A stretch of DNA of 64,000 bases from Butyricicoccus_A sp963588905 (GTDB lineage Bacteria; Bacillota; Clostridia; Oscillospirales; Butyricicoccaceae), in assembly GCA_963588905.1 (NCBI GenBank), contig CAVAJF010000025.1, positions 93,412 to 157,411 on the forward strand, in the 5' to 3' direction. Positions 17,201 through 25,242 of this stretch are shown here, piece by piece. Position 1 is the first letter of the stretch; each line of letters begins with the position of its first letter. The notes under the pieces are model-generated. The model was not told the origin of the DNA and ran no database searches. It was given only the letters and a program-made list of their open reading frames with translations. Made by a program: the position numbers and the translations under genes.

Positions 17201-17266
17201 GTTCTGGTCAAAGAAGGAAGCAGTGTCAAGGCCGGCGAGCTGCTGATGACAATGAATTGCTGTTAA
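13838..17266 (+). CDS. pyc: pyruvate carboxylase
   Basis: A 1142-residue biotin enzyme that carboxylates pyruvate to oxaloacetate (anaplerosis). Order: an N-terminal biotin carboxylase (residues ~1-450; AAGGGGRGMR glycine-rich ATP loop, EMNPRIQVEHTVTE), then a carboxyltransferase TIM barrel (from ~530; DTTMRDAHQSLLSTRMRT, with metal-binding HLHTHDT). The PC/OADA domain and a C-terminal biotinyl domain follow. The biotinylated Lys is K1106 in AMKM. The length equals the usual single-chain Firmicutes enzyme. The start is a GTG preceded by GATGAGGTGAT. The gene is intact despite the duplicated 5' region. Confidence 0.97.
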   Translation: MTQKPFKKVLAANRGEIAIRIFRACYDLGLRTVAIYSHEDMNSQFRTHADEAYEIGVNQSPVGAYLDIPGIIDLAKKRGVEAIHPGYGFLSENAAFAQACEEAGIQFIGPPSKILAMMGDKLSAKEIAIKAGVPIIPGCTEPLKDAEEALEKAVSFGFPVILKAAAGGGGRGMRRCNTPEEVKPAFELVKNEALKAFGNDDIFIEKFLVEPKHIEVQILADTYGNCYHIGERDCSLQRRYQKVVEFAPAFAVEETVREHIREDAVKIAKSVGYVNAGTLEFLVDKNGDYYFIEMNPRIQVEHTVTEMVSGIDLVRAQILIAEGYPLSHPEIGLRSQEDVKINGYAVQCRVTTEDPANNFAPDNGKITAYRTGGGFGVRLDGGNATTGTVISPYYDSLLVKVTCHDNTFRGVCRKALRAINEVRVRGVKTNIPFVTNILSHPTFLAGKCHTKFIDDTPELFDIIGSRDRATRVLKYIGCIEVNRPDKDPKLYEKPRFPEGSGNPKPGLKQLLDEQGPKALSNWVLDQKKLLITDTTMRDAHQSLLSTRMRTRDMVKGADGTADILADCFSLEMWGGATFDVAFRFLHESPWERLDLLREKIPNIPFQMLLRGSNAVGYSNYPDNVVREFIKQSAKSDIDIFRVFDSLNWLPGMSVAIDEVLNQNKFCEGTICYTGDILDKTRNHYTLDYYVKMAKELEKLGVHSIAIKDMSGLLKPYAAKELVHALKQEIALPIHLHTHDTTSNQVATLLMAAESGVDIVDTAIASMSSLTSQPSMNAVVAALQGNPRDTGLDLNELQRLTDYWADVRLRYKNFDRGLKTPVTDIYRYEIPGGQYTNLEPQVVSLGLGSRFQEVKEMYKTVNDMLGDLIKVTPSSKMVGDLAIFMVQNDLTPENIVERGESLTFPDSVVSYFKGMMGQPPCGFPKDIQKVVLKGEEPITCRPGELLEPIDFEAVRKEVEKFHPNPDMRDIISYCLYPKVLEDFWHYDREYGYLMRMGSHVFFYGMQVGETTQINIEDGKTLVIKYLGLGDKNDDGTRQVIFELNGSRREVTVPDQNAESTANTVVMADPKDRGQIGASIPGMVTKVHVKPGDAVEENQVIAVIEAMKMETSVVARMSGHIEEVLVKEGSSVKAGELLMTMNCC

Positions 17267-17320
17267 ATTATTTTGATTCCAACATATACCTATTTTTATC
17301 CTTATCTATTTCACTTAACC

Positions 17321-17372
17321 AATGCGAAGAGCTGCGTTCCGGCAAGGGATGCAGCTCTTCGCATTTTGGTGC
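17321..17372 (+). terminator. intrinsic terminator after pyc
   Basis: Arms of about 15-20 bp built on AATGCGAAGAGCTGC and GCAGCTCTTCGCATT close around GGCAA; a modest TTTTGGT follows. The T tract is weak but the stem is strong. Confidence 0.7.
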
Positions 17373-17402
17373 TTGTCTATGAGATACCATTCCTGCTATA
17401 AT
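17373..17402 (+). promoter_or_regulatory. sigma-A promoter of the Nudix-AraC pair
   Basis: TTGTCT (17373-17378) and TATAAT (17397-17402) are 18 bp apart, 33 bp before the start codon. Confidence 0.6.
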
Positions 17403-17435
17403 GGGCATAGAAGCTAACATGGGAGGAATTTGTGT

Positions 17436-18095
17436 ATGGAAAAGCCGAATATCACCAAAGAGACAACGGAAACCTTGCTGGAAACCAAGTTCTTAAAGGT
17501 GTTTGATTTACAATATGCACCGGGAAAGCACTATTTCGATGCGACGCGCCGCAGCAAAGAAAATTTGGTTGCCCTGCAATCGGACGAGGCGTGCAAGACG
17601 ATGCTGCCGGATGCAGTGACTTGTATTGTCATCGTGCAGGAAGCAGAGCAAGAGGCAAAGCTGCTGCTGACGTATGAATTTCGTTATCCGACCGGTCAAT
17701 TTTTGCTCAGCCCACCGGCGGGCTTAATTGATCCGCAGGACAAAGAAAAAGAGCAGCCGCTTTTAGAGACAGCTGCGCGGGAAATTCACGAGGAGACCGG
17801 CTTGACGGTAAGTGAAGCGGATACTATGCACGTCGTCAATCCGTGTCTGTTTAGCTCACCGGGCATGACGGATGAGAGCAATGCGCTGGTGTGTGCGGTG
17901 CTGCATCCGGAGGATTTGTCTCAGCTGACACAGGCGGGAGCCGTTGGTTCAGAGTGCTTTGACGGCTTTGTCCTGCTGTCCAAGGCAGAAGCACAGGAGA
18001 TTTTGCGTCAGGGACGCGATGCACATGGTATGTTTTATTCCGTCTACACATGGGCGGCTCTGCTGTATTTTGTGTCTGGGTTGTGGGACGAATAA
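17436..18095 (+). CDS. Nudix hydrolase (ADP-ribose pyrophosphatase-like)
   Basis: A 219-residue protein with a Nudix domain. The catalytic helix reads ETAAREIHEETGL, preceded by PPAGLIDPQDKEKEQPLL, so the Nudix box has a slightly longer loop than the canonical 23-residue motif. The N-terminal part with a TYEFRYPTGQF-like strand fits ADP-ribose/sugar-nucleotide pyrophosphatases. The start at 17436 has GGGAGG nine nt upstream; an ATG two codons earlier lacks this spacing. An AraC regulator starts 12 nt after its stop. Confidence 0.88.
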   Translation: MEKPNITKETTETLLETKFLKVFDLQYAPGKHYFDATRRSKENLVALQSDEACKTMLPDAVTCIVIVQEAEQEAKLLLTYEFRYPTGQFLLSPPAGLIDPQDKEKEQPLLETAAREIHEETGLTVSEADTMHVVNPCLFSSPGMTDESNALVCAVLHPEDLSQLTQAGAVGSECFDGFVLLSKAEAQEILRQGRDAHGMFYSVYTWAALLYFVSGLWDE

Positions 18096-18107
18096 GGAGA
18101 CGATCAT

Positions 18108-18956
18108 ATGTTGTTCAAACCGACTTTTTCTGTCACAGATCGACTGCTTGAGACGCAGCCGCAGCTGATTGAGGCAGAAATGCAGGACATTGAGCATACA
18201 CGGCTCAATCGTGCGATGCATATGCACGATGACCGCGTGGAGATTCGCTTGATTCGCCGCGGAAATGGGATGCACATCATTGGCGGACGCACGTATGCCA
18301 CACAGGCGGGAGATATTTTGGTTTTTCATCCGTATGTGCTGCATGATGAATGCGCCGATCAGGTAGCAGGTTTGGAAATTTTGGGCTGTTCCATTGGAAA
18401 TATCCAGCTCAAAAATCGAAAACCCAATCATATTCTTCCGGATGACTGCTCTCCGGTTATTCATGGCGGCTGGTGTATGCAGGAGACTGAAGCATTGCTG
18501 TCCATGATCTACGAGGGACAGATGGGCACACCGAAAGTGACGAAAGAGATGCAGGAACATCTGATTAGTACACTGGTGCTGCTGCTCTATCAGGCAGGAA
18601 CGCTAAATCAAAAAATGTATAGCGGAAAAGTATATGAAGTGAGCCGGGCGATTCAAGATTACATTGACCAACATTATCTGGAGGAAATTGCGATTTCTGA
18701 CATTGCCCAGCATTTGCATATGGGAGAGTCATATTTATCCCATACATTTAAGAAAGCAACCGGTTATTCAATTTTACAGTACGTGATCCGCCGCCGGATC
18801 GGTGAGGCGCAGTCATGGCTGCTCATGTCTGATTTGCCGATTACAGATATTGCCACAAAAGTAGGATATAATAGTGTCAGTCATTTTCACAATGCGTTTC
18901 GGAAAGCTGTCGGCATGACACCGCAGCAGTACCGGACGTATTGGAAGCATCAGTAA
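18108..18956 (+). CDS. AraC family transcriptional regulator with cupin sensor domain
   Basis: A 282-residue regulator. The N-terminal half is cupin-like (HMHDDRVEIRLIRRGNGMHIIGG, then AGDILVFHPYVLHDE), a fold that binds small ligands. The C-terminal ~100 residues carry two AraC helix-turn-helix motifs (ISDIAQHLHMGESYLSHTFKKATG and ITDIATKVGYNSVSHFHNAFRKAVGMTPQQYR). It sits between the Nudix gene and the UroD-like gene, whose promoter region holds a dyad, so it may control that gene. Confidence 0.92.
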   Translation: MLFKPTFSVTDRLLETQPQLIEAEMQDIEHTRLNRAMHMHDDRVEIRLIRRGNGMHIIGGRTYATQAGDILVFHPYVLHDECADQVAGLEILGCSIGNIQLKNRKPNHILPDDCSPVIHGGWCMQETEALLSMIYEGQMGTPKVTKEMQEHLISTLVLLLYQAGTLNQKMYSGKVYEVSRAIQDYIDQHYLEEIAISDIAQHLHMGESYLSHTFKKATGYSILQYVIRRRIGEAQSWLLMSDLPITDIATKVGYNSVSHFHNAFRKAVGMTPQQYRTYWKHQ

Positions 18957-19008
18957 AATTTTTGCCGTTTTCAAAGGATTTTGTATTTTGATTAAAATTA
19001 TTCAAAAA

Positions 19009-19068
19009 TTGCCTCAGATAGGGAAACATAGTACAATACTGGGATTTTTGAATATGGTATTCTTATAC
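19009..19068 (+). promoter_or_regulatory. promoter and operator-like dyad of the UroD-like gene
   Basis: TTGCCT (19009-19014) and TACAAT (19032-19037) are 17 bp apart. Just after the expected transcription start lies a dyad TGGTAT-tctt-ATACCA (19052-19067), a candidate site for the AraC protein encoded upstream or another regulator. Confidence 0.5.
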
Positions 19069-19120
19069 CAGAGATAAGAAATACTACACAACAAGATTCA
19101 GAGAAAAGGAGAATATTGCT

Positions 19121-20155
19121 ATGAAAATGAATATGGATCAGTGGACCAAGGAATTGCTGGAAGCTCCGGTAAAGAAGGCGTTGCCGGTACTGTCTTTCCC
19201 GTCTATCCAGTTGATGGGCATTACGGTAAAGGAACTGATTAACGACAGTGATTTACAGGCAAAGGGCATGAAGGCTGTTGCCGATCGCACGCCAAATTCC
19301 GGCGGTGCAGTATCTTTGATGGATTTGTCGGTTGAGGCCGAGTGCTTCGGTGCACCGATTCGCGTATCCGATGATGAAGTTCCGACGGTCATCGGCCCGG
19401 TTCTCGACACAGAGATTGACGAAGATGAGCGCATGGAAGCGGCAGAGGCTCTGGAAGTACCGGAAATCGGTGCAGGCCGCACGCAGATTTACATTGATGC
19501 CATTGAGAAGGCAATGGATCTGATTACTGATCGTCCGGTATTTGCAGGTGTAATCGGCCCGTTCTCTCTGGCTGGACGACTGATGGACGTAACTTCTTCT
19601 TTGATTTACTGCTACGATGAGCCGGATATGGCACATGTTGTGCTGGAAAAGTCTACCGAGTTTATCATCAAGTACATCAAGGCATACAAGGCAATCGGTG
19701 CAAACGGCGTGGTTATCGCAGAGCCGCTCGCAGGTCTGCTGTCCCCATCGCTGGCTGTTGAATTCTCCGGTGATTACTGCAAGCGCATTGTAGAAGAAGT
19801 CAAGGACGAAAACTTCGCAGTAATTCTGCACAACTGCGGCAACACGGCAAATGTCACACTGGATTCTATCCTGAGCGCACATGCCAATGCATATCATTTC
19901 GGCAATGCGGTTGACATGGAGGAAATCATGTCCAAGGTTCCGTCCGATGTCATCTGCATGGGCAACGTTGACCCTGCCGGTCAGTTCCGCAACGGCACAC
20001 CGGAATCGGTTCGTGAAGCAACTCTGTCTGTTATGGAGAAGTGCTGTAAGTATCCGAACTATGTGATTTCTTCCGGCTGTGATATTCCGCCGATGTCCAG
20101 CTGGGACAATATCGATGCGTTCTTTAACGCTGTCGATGAATTTTACGCAAAGTAA
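19121..20155 (+). CDS. uroporphyrinogen decarboxylase-family methyltransferase-like protein
   Basis: A 344-residue TIM-barrel protein of the UroD/MtaA/CmuA family. It has the HNCGNT motif with a Cys and His expected to bind zinc in methylcobamide:CoM-like methyltransferases, and the IGPFSLAGRLMD pattern of this branch. It lacks the N-terminal arginines typical of haem-pathway HemE, so a role in corrinoid-dependent methyl transfer is more likely than haem synthesis. No corrinoid protein gene is adjacent. It has its own promoter and a downstream hairpin. Confidence 0.83.
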   Translation: MKMNMDQWTKELLEAPVKKALPVLSFPSIQLMGITVKELINDSDLQAKGMKAVADRTPNSGGAVSLMDLSVEAECFGAPIRVSDDEVPTVIGPVLDTEIDEDERMEAAEALEVPEIGAGRTQIYIDAIEKAMDLITDRPVFAGVIGPFSLAGRLMDVTSSLIYCYDEPDMAHVVLEKSTEFIIKYIKAYKAIGANGVVIAEPLAGLLSPSLAVEFSGDYCKRIVEEVKDENFAVILHNCGNTANVTLDSILSAHANAYHFGNAVDMEEIMSKVPSDVICMGNVDPAGQFRNGTPESVREATLSVMEKCCKYPNYVISSGCDIPPMSSWDNIDAFFNAVDEFYAK

Positions 20156-20179
20156 AAAAATAAGAAACAGAAGAAGAAT

Positions 20180-20215
20180 CAGCCCGCTGTGCAACTGCAT
20201 GGCGGGCTGTTGTTC
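20180..20215 (+). terminator. hairpin, probable terminator
   Basis: CAGCCCGC/GCGGGCTG (20180-20187/20202-20209) is followed by TTGTTC, a poor T tract. Confidence 0.55.
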
Positions 20216-20268
20216 GTATCTATTGAAAAATTGAATTTCCATTTTTGCAAAGCCAATTCGGAGAAAAT

Positions 20269-20287
20269 ATGCTATAGTAAATAGCGT
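20269..20287 (+). promoter_or_regulatory. extended -10 promoter with dyad, TauE/SafE gene
   Basis: ATGCTATAGTAAATAGCGT combines an extended -10 (TATGCTATAGT) with a near-perfect inverted repeat ATGCTAT/ATAGCgT. A nearly identical element precedes the MATE gene at 49488-49506. Confidence 0.5.
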
Positions 20288-20318
20288 AAAATTCATGTAG
20301 AAATGGAGAAAAACAGAG

Positions 20319-21035
20319 ATGTATCTATGGTTTTTTGCGGCGGTAGTTTCTTATTTTGTCAAAGGTTTATGCGGCTTTGCCAATACGTTGATTTTTACCT
20401 CTATCTTGAGTTTCGGTACAGCTAATGCCAATATTTCTCCGATTGATTTGCTGCTGGGTTATCCGGCAAATATAATCCTGACGTGGAGAAACCGAAAAAA
20501 ACTTGATCCGAAAATTTATCTGCCGCTGGCGGGGTTCGTGCTGGCTGGCAGCATCCCTGGCGCATTGCTGCTCAAGCATGTCGATGTTCGGGCAATCAAA
20601 TTGGTGTTTGGTATCGTTGTCATTGCACTCGGCAGTGAGATGCTTTCGAGAGAATGCAGCAGAAAGACCATCCAATCATCTAAATGGCTGTTGGCGGTGA
20701 TTGGCGTCGCAGCAGGCGTTTTGTGTGGGATGTTCGGTGTGGGTGCTTTGCTGGCTGCATATGTCAGCCGTGTGACAGGAGACAGCGATGCATTCAAAGC
20801 AAATATCAGTGCGGTATTTATTGCGGATAATACCTTTCGCATGATTTTGTACAGCGTGTTGCATTTGCTAACTTTCCAGACTGTGCAGATGTCCGCTTGT
20901 TTGCTTGTATTTGCGATGTTTGGGCTGTTTGCAGGTATCCAGTGCAGCCGTATTCTAGACGAAAAGAAAATGAAAAAATTGACGGCGATTGTATTGGTGC
21001 TTTCGGGTATTTCGTTGATTGTGAAAAACTTATAA
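20319..21035 (+). CDS. TauE/SafE (TSUP) family transporter
   Basis: A 238-residue membrane protein with about eight hydrophobic segments. Its two-fold internal similarity is visible in VVSYFVKGLCGFANTLIFTSI and IGVAAGVLCGMFGVGALLAAY, the characteristic glycine-rich half motifs. Family members transport sulfite, sulfoacetate, taurine-derived anions or other organic anions; the substrate here is unknown. The next gene begins 24 nt after its stop, so the two may be cotranscribed. Confidence 0.88.
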   Translation: MYLWFFAAVVSYFVKGLCGFANTLIFTSILSFGTANANISPIDLLLGYPANIILTWRNRKKLDPKIYLPLAGFVLAGSIPGALLLKHVDVRAIKLVFGIVVIALGSEMLSRECSRKTIQSSKWLLAVIGVAAGVLCGMFGVGALLAAYVSRVTGDSDAFKANISAVFIADNTFRMILYSVLHLLTFQTVQMSACLLVFAMFGLFAGIQCSRILDEKKMKKLTAIVLVLSGISLIVKNL

Positions 21036-21059
21036 TATAGAGAGAAAGGGGAAAATATA

Positions 21060-21605
21060 ATGACTGAGCAGGAAATGTGGGAAGCCGTTCAGAATTCCGA
21101 TGCAAATTACGACGGGTTGTTTTTCTATGCAGTGAAAACGACAGGAATTTTCTGCCGCCCTTCGTGCAAGTCAAAGCCTCCCAAGCATGAGAATATTTGC
21201 TATTTTTCATCTGCAAAGCAAGCGCGTCTGGCAGGGTATCGTCCGTGCAAACGGTGCCGAAGTGATCTTTTAGAGTATCAGCCGATGCGTGATATTGCCG
21301 CGGAAATGAAGCAAAAGTTAGACAAAGCAGAGCCCTTAAAAGATATTGGATTGACCAAGCGACGGATGACAGAAGTGTTTAAACAGGAGTATGGTGTCAC
21401 GCCCAAACAGTATACAGATGCGCTGCGGTTGGATACAGCGAAGAATCTGCTGGCACATACAGACGATAAAGTGATAGATATTGCATACACAACAGGATTT
21501 TCCAGTCTTTCTTCATTTAATCGCTTTTTCAAGAAACAAACAGGAAAAACACCGTCAGCATATCGAAACGCCTGTAAATCGTTACACAATGTGCAGGTTT
21601 TTTAA
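21060..21605 (+). CDS. AdaA-like regulator: Ada metal-binding domain fused to AraC HTH
   Basis: A 181-residue protein. The Ada N-terminal domain has the four zinc cysteines C32, C36, C63 and C66 (IFCRPSCKSKPP and RPCKRC), where the first Cys accepts a methyl group from methylphosphotriesters in DNA. An AraC-type domain with two helix-turn-helix units follows. There is no C-terminal O6-methylguanine methyltransferase domain. The architecture matches Bacillus AdaA, which activates the alkylation response. No alkyltransferase gene is next to it here. Confidence 0.92.
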   Translation: MTEQEMWEAVQNSDANYDGLFFYAVKTTGIFCRPSCKSKPPKHENICYFSSAKQARLAGYRPCKRCRSDLLEYQPMRDIAAEMKQKLDKAEPLKDIGLTKRRMTEVFKQEYGVTPKQYTDALRLDTAKNLLAHTDDKVIDIAYTTGFSSLSSFNRFFKKQTGKTPSAYRNACKSLHNVQVF

Positions 21606-21797
21606 CATACTGTATACAAAAAATAAAAGAAGCACATACATACTTTTAACTGTTATAAAATGGAAAATTGCTCAATTTCATGTAAAAACTTGCATCTTTT
21701 TTTGTATTTTTGAAACTGCGAGTAACAAATGGTTAATTGTCGCCAAAACGGGTAAAAATAATATTGTGTTTTTCGTTACTTTTTTAACTTTCAAAAC

Positions 21798-21827
21798 TTG
21801 CCTTCTTTTCCTTCGATGTCGTACAAT
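21798..21827 (+). promoter_or_regulatory. sigma-A promoter of the phosphoketolase gene
   Basis: TTGCCT (21798-21803) and TACAAT (21822-21827) are 18 bp apart. The AT-rich stretch 21606-21797 contains no gene that I can see. Confidence 0.5.
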
Positions 21828-21879
21828 GTCGGATAGGGAAAGCCTTATAGATTATACGAAACAGAAAGGAGTCTGACTC

Positions 21880-24264
21880 ATGAGTGAAAACATGAAACCG
21901 GTCTGCGAAGAAAAAGGACCGCTGACAGACGAACTGCTGCGCAAGATGAATGCGTACTGGCGTGCAACTAATTATCTGGCTGCCGGTCAGTTGTATCTGC
22001 TGGATAATCCGTTGCTGCGCGAGCCGCTGACAATGGATCAGATTAAGAAGAAAATCGTAGGACACTGGGGCACTGTACCTGGTCAGAACTTTGTATATGT
22101 ACACCTGAACCGCGTGATTAAGCGGTATGATCTGGATATGATTCTGCTGTCTGGCCCGGGACATGGCGGCAACTTCTTTGTTGCGAACACCTATCTGGAG
22201 GGCACATACAGCGAAGTTTACCCGAACGTAAGCGAGGATCTGGAGGGCATGAAGCGCCTGTTCAAGCAGTTCTCCTTCCCGGGCGGCATCGCAAGCCATG
22301 TTGCTCCGGAGACACCGGGTTCCATCAACGAAGGCGGCGAGCTGGGTTATTCCATCGCTCATGCATTCGGTGCTGTATTTGACAATCCGGATCTGATTGC
22401 TGCTGTCACCGTAGGCGACGGCGAGGCTGAGACCGGCCCGCTGGCAACCTCTTGGCAGTCCAACAAGTTCCTGAACCCGATCACTGACGGCGCTGTTCTG
22501 CCGATTCTGCATCTGAACGGCTACAAGATCGCAAACCCGACTATCTTCTCCAGAATCTCTCATGAAGAGTTGCAGAAGTACTTCGAGGGCTGCGGCTGGA
22601 AGCCGTACTTCGTAGAGGGCGACGATCCGATGACCATGCATCGCAAGATGGCTGAGACACTGGATACTGTCATTGAGGAGATCAAGGGCATCCAGAAGCA
22701 CGCACGTGAAACCGGCGATGCAACCCGTCCGATCTGGCCGATGATTGTTCTGCGCACCCCGAAGGGCTGGACCGGTCCGAAGGAAGTAGACGGCAACATG
22801 ATTGAAAACAGCTTCCGTGCGCATCAGGTTCCGATTATGATGGATAAGCCGGAGCATCTGGAAATCCTGAAGAATTGGCTGGAGAGCTACCATGCAGAGG
22901 AGCTGTTCGACGAGAACGGCCGTCTGATTCCAGAGCTGCGTGAGCTGGCACCGAAGGGCGATCACAGAATTGGTGCAAATCCGCATGCCAATGGCGGTCT
23001 GCTGCTGCGCGACCTGCGTCTGCCGGACTTCCGTGATTATGCATTCCCAGTTGGTCAGCCGGGCGCAACCGAAGGCCAGGATATGATTGAGATGGGCAAG
23101 TTTGTCCGCGACATCCTGAAGCTGAACGAAGACAGCCGTAACTTCCGCGTATTCGGACCGGATGAGACGGCATCTAACCGTCTGAACGCTGTTTTTGAAG
23201 AGACAAATCGTGATTGGAATGCAGAGACCCTGCCGACCGATGAATTCCTCGCAAAGGACGGCCGCATCATGGACTCCATGCTGTCCGAGCACATGTGTGA
23301 GGGCTGGCTGGAAGGTTATCTGCTGACCGGCCGTCATGGCTTCTTCGCAAGCTATGAGGCATTTATCCGCATCATTGACTCCATGGCTGCTCAGCACGCA
23401 AAGTGGCTGAAGGTTTGCAACCAGTTGCCGTGGCGTCAGAAGATTGCTTCTCTGAACCTGATTCTGGCTTCCAACGTATGGCAGCAGGATCACAACGGCT
23501 TCACCCATCAGGATCCGGGCTTCCTCGATCATATTGCCAATAAGAAGGCAGACGTCGTTCGCCTGTATCTGCCGCCGGATGCAAACTGCCTGCTGTCCTG
23601 CTTCGATCATTGTATCCGCAGCCGCAACTATGTCAACGTTATCGTTGCATCCAAGCATCCGCGTCCGCAGTGGCTGACCATGGAGCAGGCTGTTAAGCAC
23701 TGCACCCAGGGCATCGGCGTTTGGGAGTGGGCTTCCAACGATGCTGGTCAGGAGCCGGATGTTGTTATGGCTTGCTGTGGCGAGACTCCGACACTGGAGA
23801 CGCTGGCTGCTGTATCCATCCTGCGCAAGGAGCTGCCGGAACTCAAGGTTCGCGTCATCAACGTTGTTGACCTGATGAAGCTCCAGCCGAAGGCTGAGCA
23901 TCCGCATGGTCTGTCTGATGCAGAGTATGACATGCTGTTCACCAAGGATAAGCCGATCATCTTCGCTTTCCATGGTTATCCGACGCTGATTCACGAGCTG
24001 ACCTATCGCCGTCATAACCGCCAGCTGCATGTTCGCGGCTACAAGGAAGAGGGCACCATCACCACGCCGTTTGATATGCGCGTACAGAACGATATTGACC
24101 GTTTCCATCTGGTTCAGGACGTTCTGCTCCGTCTGCCGCAGCTCGGCAACCGTGGCGCTTATCTGTATCAGAAGATGAGCGACAAGCTGGTTGAGCACAA
24201 GCAGTATATCAACGAGTATGGCCTGGATATGCCGGAAGTCCGCGACTGGAAGTGGCAGGCATAA
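21880..24264 (+). CDS. xfp: phosphoketolase (xylulose 5-phosphate/fructose 6-phosphate)
   Basis: A 794-residue thiamin diphosphate enzyme that splits xylulose 5-phosphate (and perhaps fructose 6-phosphate) with phosphate to acetyl phosphate and glyceraldehyde 3-phosphate. The signatures EGGELGYSIAHAFGA and VGDGEAETGPLATSW (ThDP binding) and HQDPGFLDH are present. The length equals the family norm. Codon use is strongly biased to C/G-ending major codons, which suggests high expression. It has its own promoter and a strong terminator. The thiamin salvage operon at 40.5 kb would support its cofactor need. Confidence 0.96.
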   Translation: MSENMKPVCEEKGPLTDELLRKMNAYWRATNYLAAGQLYLLDNPLLREPLTMDQIKKKIVGHWGTVPGQNFVYVHLNRVIKRYDLDMILLSGPGHGGNFFVANTYLEGTYSEVYPNVSEDLEGMKRLFKQFSFPGGIASHVAPETPGSINEGGELGYSIAHAFGAVFDNPDLIAAVTVGDGEAETGPLATSWQSNKFLNPITDGAVLPILHLNGYKIANPTIFSRISHEELQKYFEGCGWKPYFVEGDDPMTMHRKMAETLDTVIEEIKGIQKHARETGDATRPIWPMIVLRTPKGWTGPKEVDGNMIENSFRAHQVPIMMDKPEHLEILKNWLESYHAEELFDENGRLIPELRELAPKGDHRIGANPHANGGLLLRDLRLPDFRDYAFPVGQPGATEGQDMIEMGKFVRDILKLNEDSRNFRVFGPDETASNRLNAVFEETNRDWNAETLPTDEFLAKDGRIMDSMLSEHMCEGWLEGYLLTGRHGFFASYEAFIRIIDSMAAQHAKWLKVCNQLPWRQKIASLNLILASNVWQQDHNGFTHQDPGFLDHIANKKADVVRLYLPPDANCLLSCFDHCIRSRNYVNVIVASKHPRPQWLTMEQAVKHCTQGIGVWEWASNDAGQEPDVVMACCGETPTLETLAAVSILRKELPELKVRVINVVDLMKLQPKAEHPHGLSDAEYDMLFTKDKPIIFAFHGYPTLIHELTYRRHNRQLHVRGYKEEGTITTPFDMRVQNDIDRFHLVQDVLLRLPQLGNRGAYLYQKMSDKLVEHKQYINEYGLDMPEVRDWKWQA

Positions 24265-24308
24265 CTTGCGGTTTCGCTGAATAGACAAACTCCTAATAGA
24301 ATAAAATA

Positions 24309-24358
24309 AACCCATCTCTTACTGCAGCAAAGCTGCGGTAGGAGATGGGTTGTTTTTT
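24309..24358. terminator. intrinsic terminator between convergent genes
   Basis: Arms of about 20 bp (AACCCATCTC...TGCAGC paired with GCTGCG...GAGATGGGTT) are followed by GTTTTTT on the plus strand. The T run touches the stop codon of the convergent iron-sulfur protein gene. Confidence 0.88.
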
Positions 24359-25124
24359 ATGAGCCAAAGCTCTGACAATGCAAGATGCCTTGCGGAGTGA
24401 CCGGCTTGACGGTTCGGTACAGTTTGAGATCTTCACCGACAGGACAAACGGCAGCACAGATGCCGCACGGCCAGTGGTGTTGATTTTTAATCTCTACATG
24501 ATGCTTGGTGCAGGCGACCTTGTCCATAACGTATGGATGTTGTTCTGGATGAGAAAAACAGTGTGACGGACAGCTGTTTAAGCACTTTTTGCAGTGTATG
24601 CACAATTCGTGGTCCAGCATATCATCTTGCGGGATAGGCGCATCTGTGATGATAGAAACAATGCGCATCCGCGGGCCGAATTCTTTGGAAATCAGATTGT
24701 GACTGTCGCCCAATGTGCCAATACCAGCGTAGTATCCGGCTATGACGTGAGAAAATGCGGCGTTTGGATTGTCCACCAGCACTTCAATGCTGTAATAGCA
24801 GTCGCGCGGAAAGAAAATGGCACGATAGCCAAGTTCTGACACGATATAATTCGCTAGGTGATAAGACATATCATCTAGTACACGGTTGCTGGTGTCATAT
24901 AGTTCCTGATAGACCATAGACGGCGTGGTATTCATCATCGGTGAGAACAGCGGAATAGCGAGGACAATGACGTTTTTGCTCCAACTCCAAATGTTCTGCG
25001 GCCAGAATTCCGGCGCTTGAATCGGAATCTCACGCCAGCGGTCTACGGAGCAGGAACGAACGACGTTCGCGCCTAATGCCTTGGCTTTTTCGCAGATTTT
25101 TGCTTTGATTTGTGCTCTATCCAT
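24357..25124 (-). CDS. QueG-like 4Fe-4S protein (epoxyqueuosine reductase-related)
   Basis: A 255-residue protein. Two 4Fe-4S cysteine sets are visible: CIHCKKCLNSCP and C(9)HHWPCGICAAVCPVG. The central AGYYAGIGTLGDSHNLISKEFGPRMRIVSIITDAPI matches the GxxGKNxLL...GS.....ILTD region of QueG and reductive dehalogenases. It is shorter than QueG (~380) and lacks the C-terminal repeats, so epoxyqueuosine reduction is not assured. It is the last gene of the B12-riboswitch cluster. A LysR-type dyad lies in its promoter region. A corrinoid-linked redox role is an inference from family and context. Confidence 0.75.
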   Translation of the reverse strand: MDRAQIKAKICEKAKALGANVVRSCSVDRWREIPIQAPEFWPQNIWSWSKNVIVLAIPLFSPMMNTTPSMVYQELYDTSNRVLDDMSYHLANYIVSELGYRAIFFPRDCYYSIEVLVDNPNAAFSHVIAGYYAGIGTLGDSHNLISKEFGPRMRIVSIITDAPIPQDDMLDHELCIHCKKCLNSCPSHCFSHPEQHPYVMDKVACTKHHVEIKNQHHWPCGICAAVCPVGEDLKLYRTVKPVTPQGILHCQSFGS

Positions 25125-25189
25125 ACCGGTTACACCTCCGAGATTTTATCACCATCAGTGTAAACCGTTTGATAGGCGGATGCAAGATA

Positions 25190-25205
25190 CTATGATATTT
25201 CATAG
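25190..25205 (-). promoter_or_regulatory. dyad in the promoter region of the QueG-like gene
   Basis: CTATGA-tatt-TCATAG, a 16-bp dyad sharing GATATTT(C/G)AT with the dyad in the MetE-like promoter. A possible -35 TTGCTG lies at its upstream edge (minus strand). Confidence 0.45.
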
Positions 25206-25242
25206 CAGCAACATCTGAGAGCCGGCACAGAAAACAGAAAAA

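Noticed and set aside
21784..24315. An 843-codon open frame antisense to phosphoketolase.
   Set aside because: It is a shadow of the biased codons of xfp; the translation has no domain features, is rich in low-complexity Cys/Gln/His patterns and has no ribosome binding site. Similar long antisense frames over pheT (30372-32594) and the BCCT gene (56456-58681) were dropped for the same reason.
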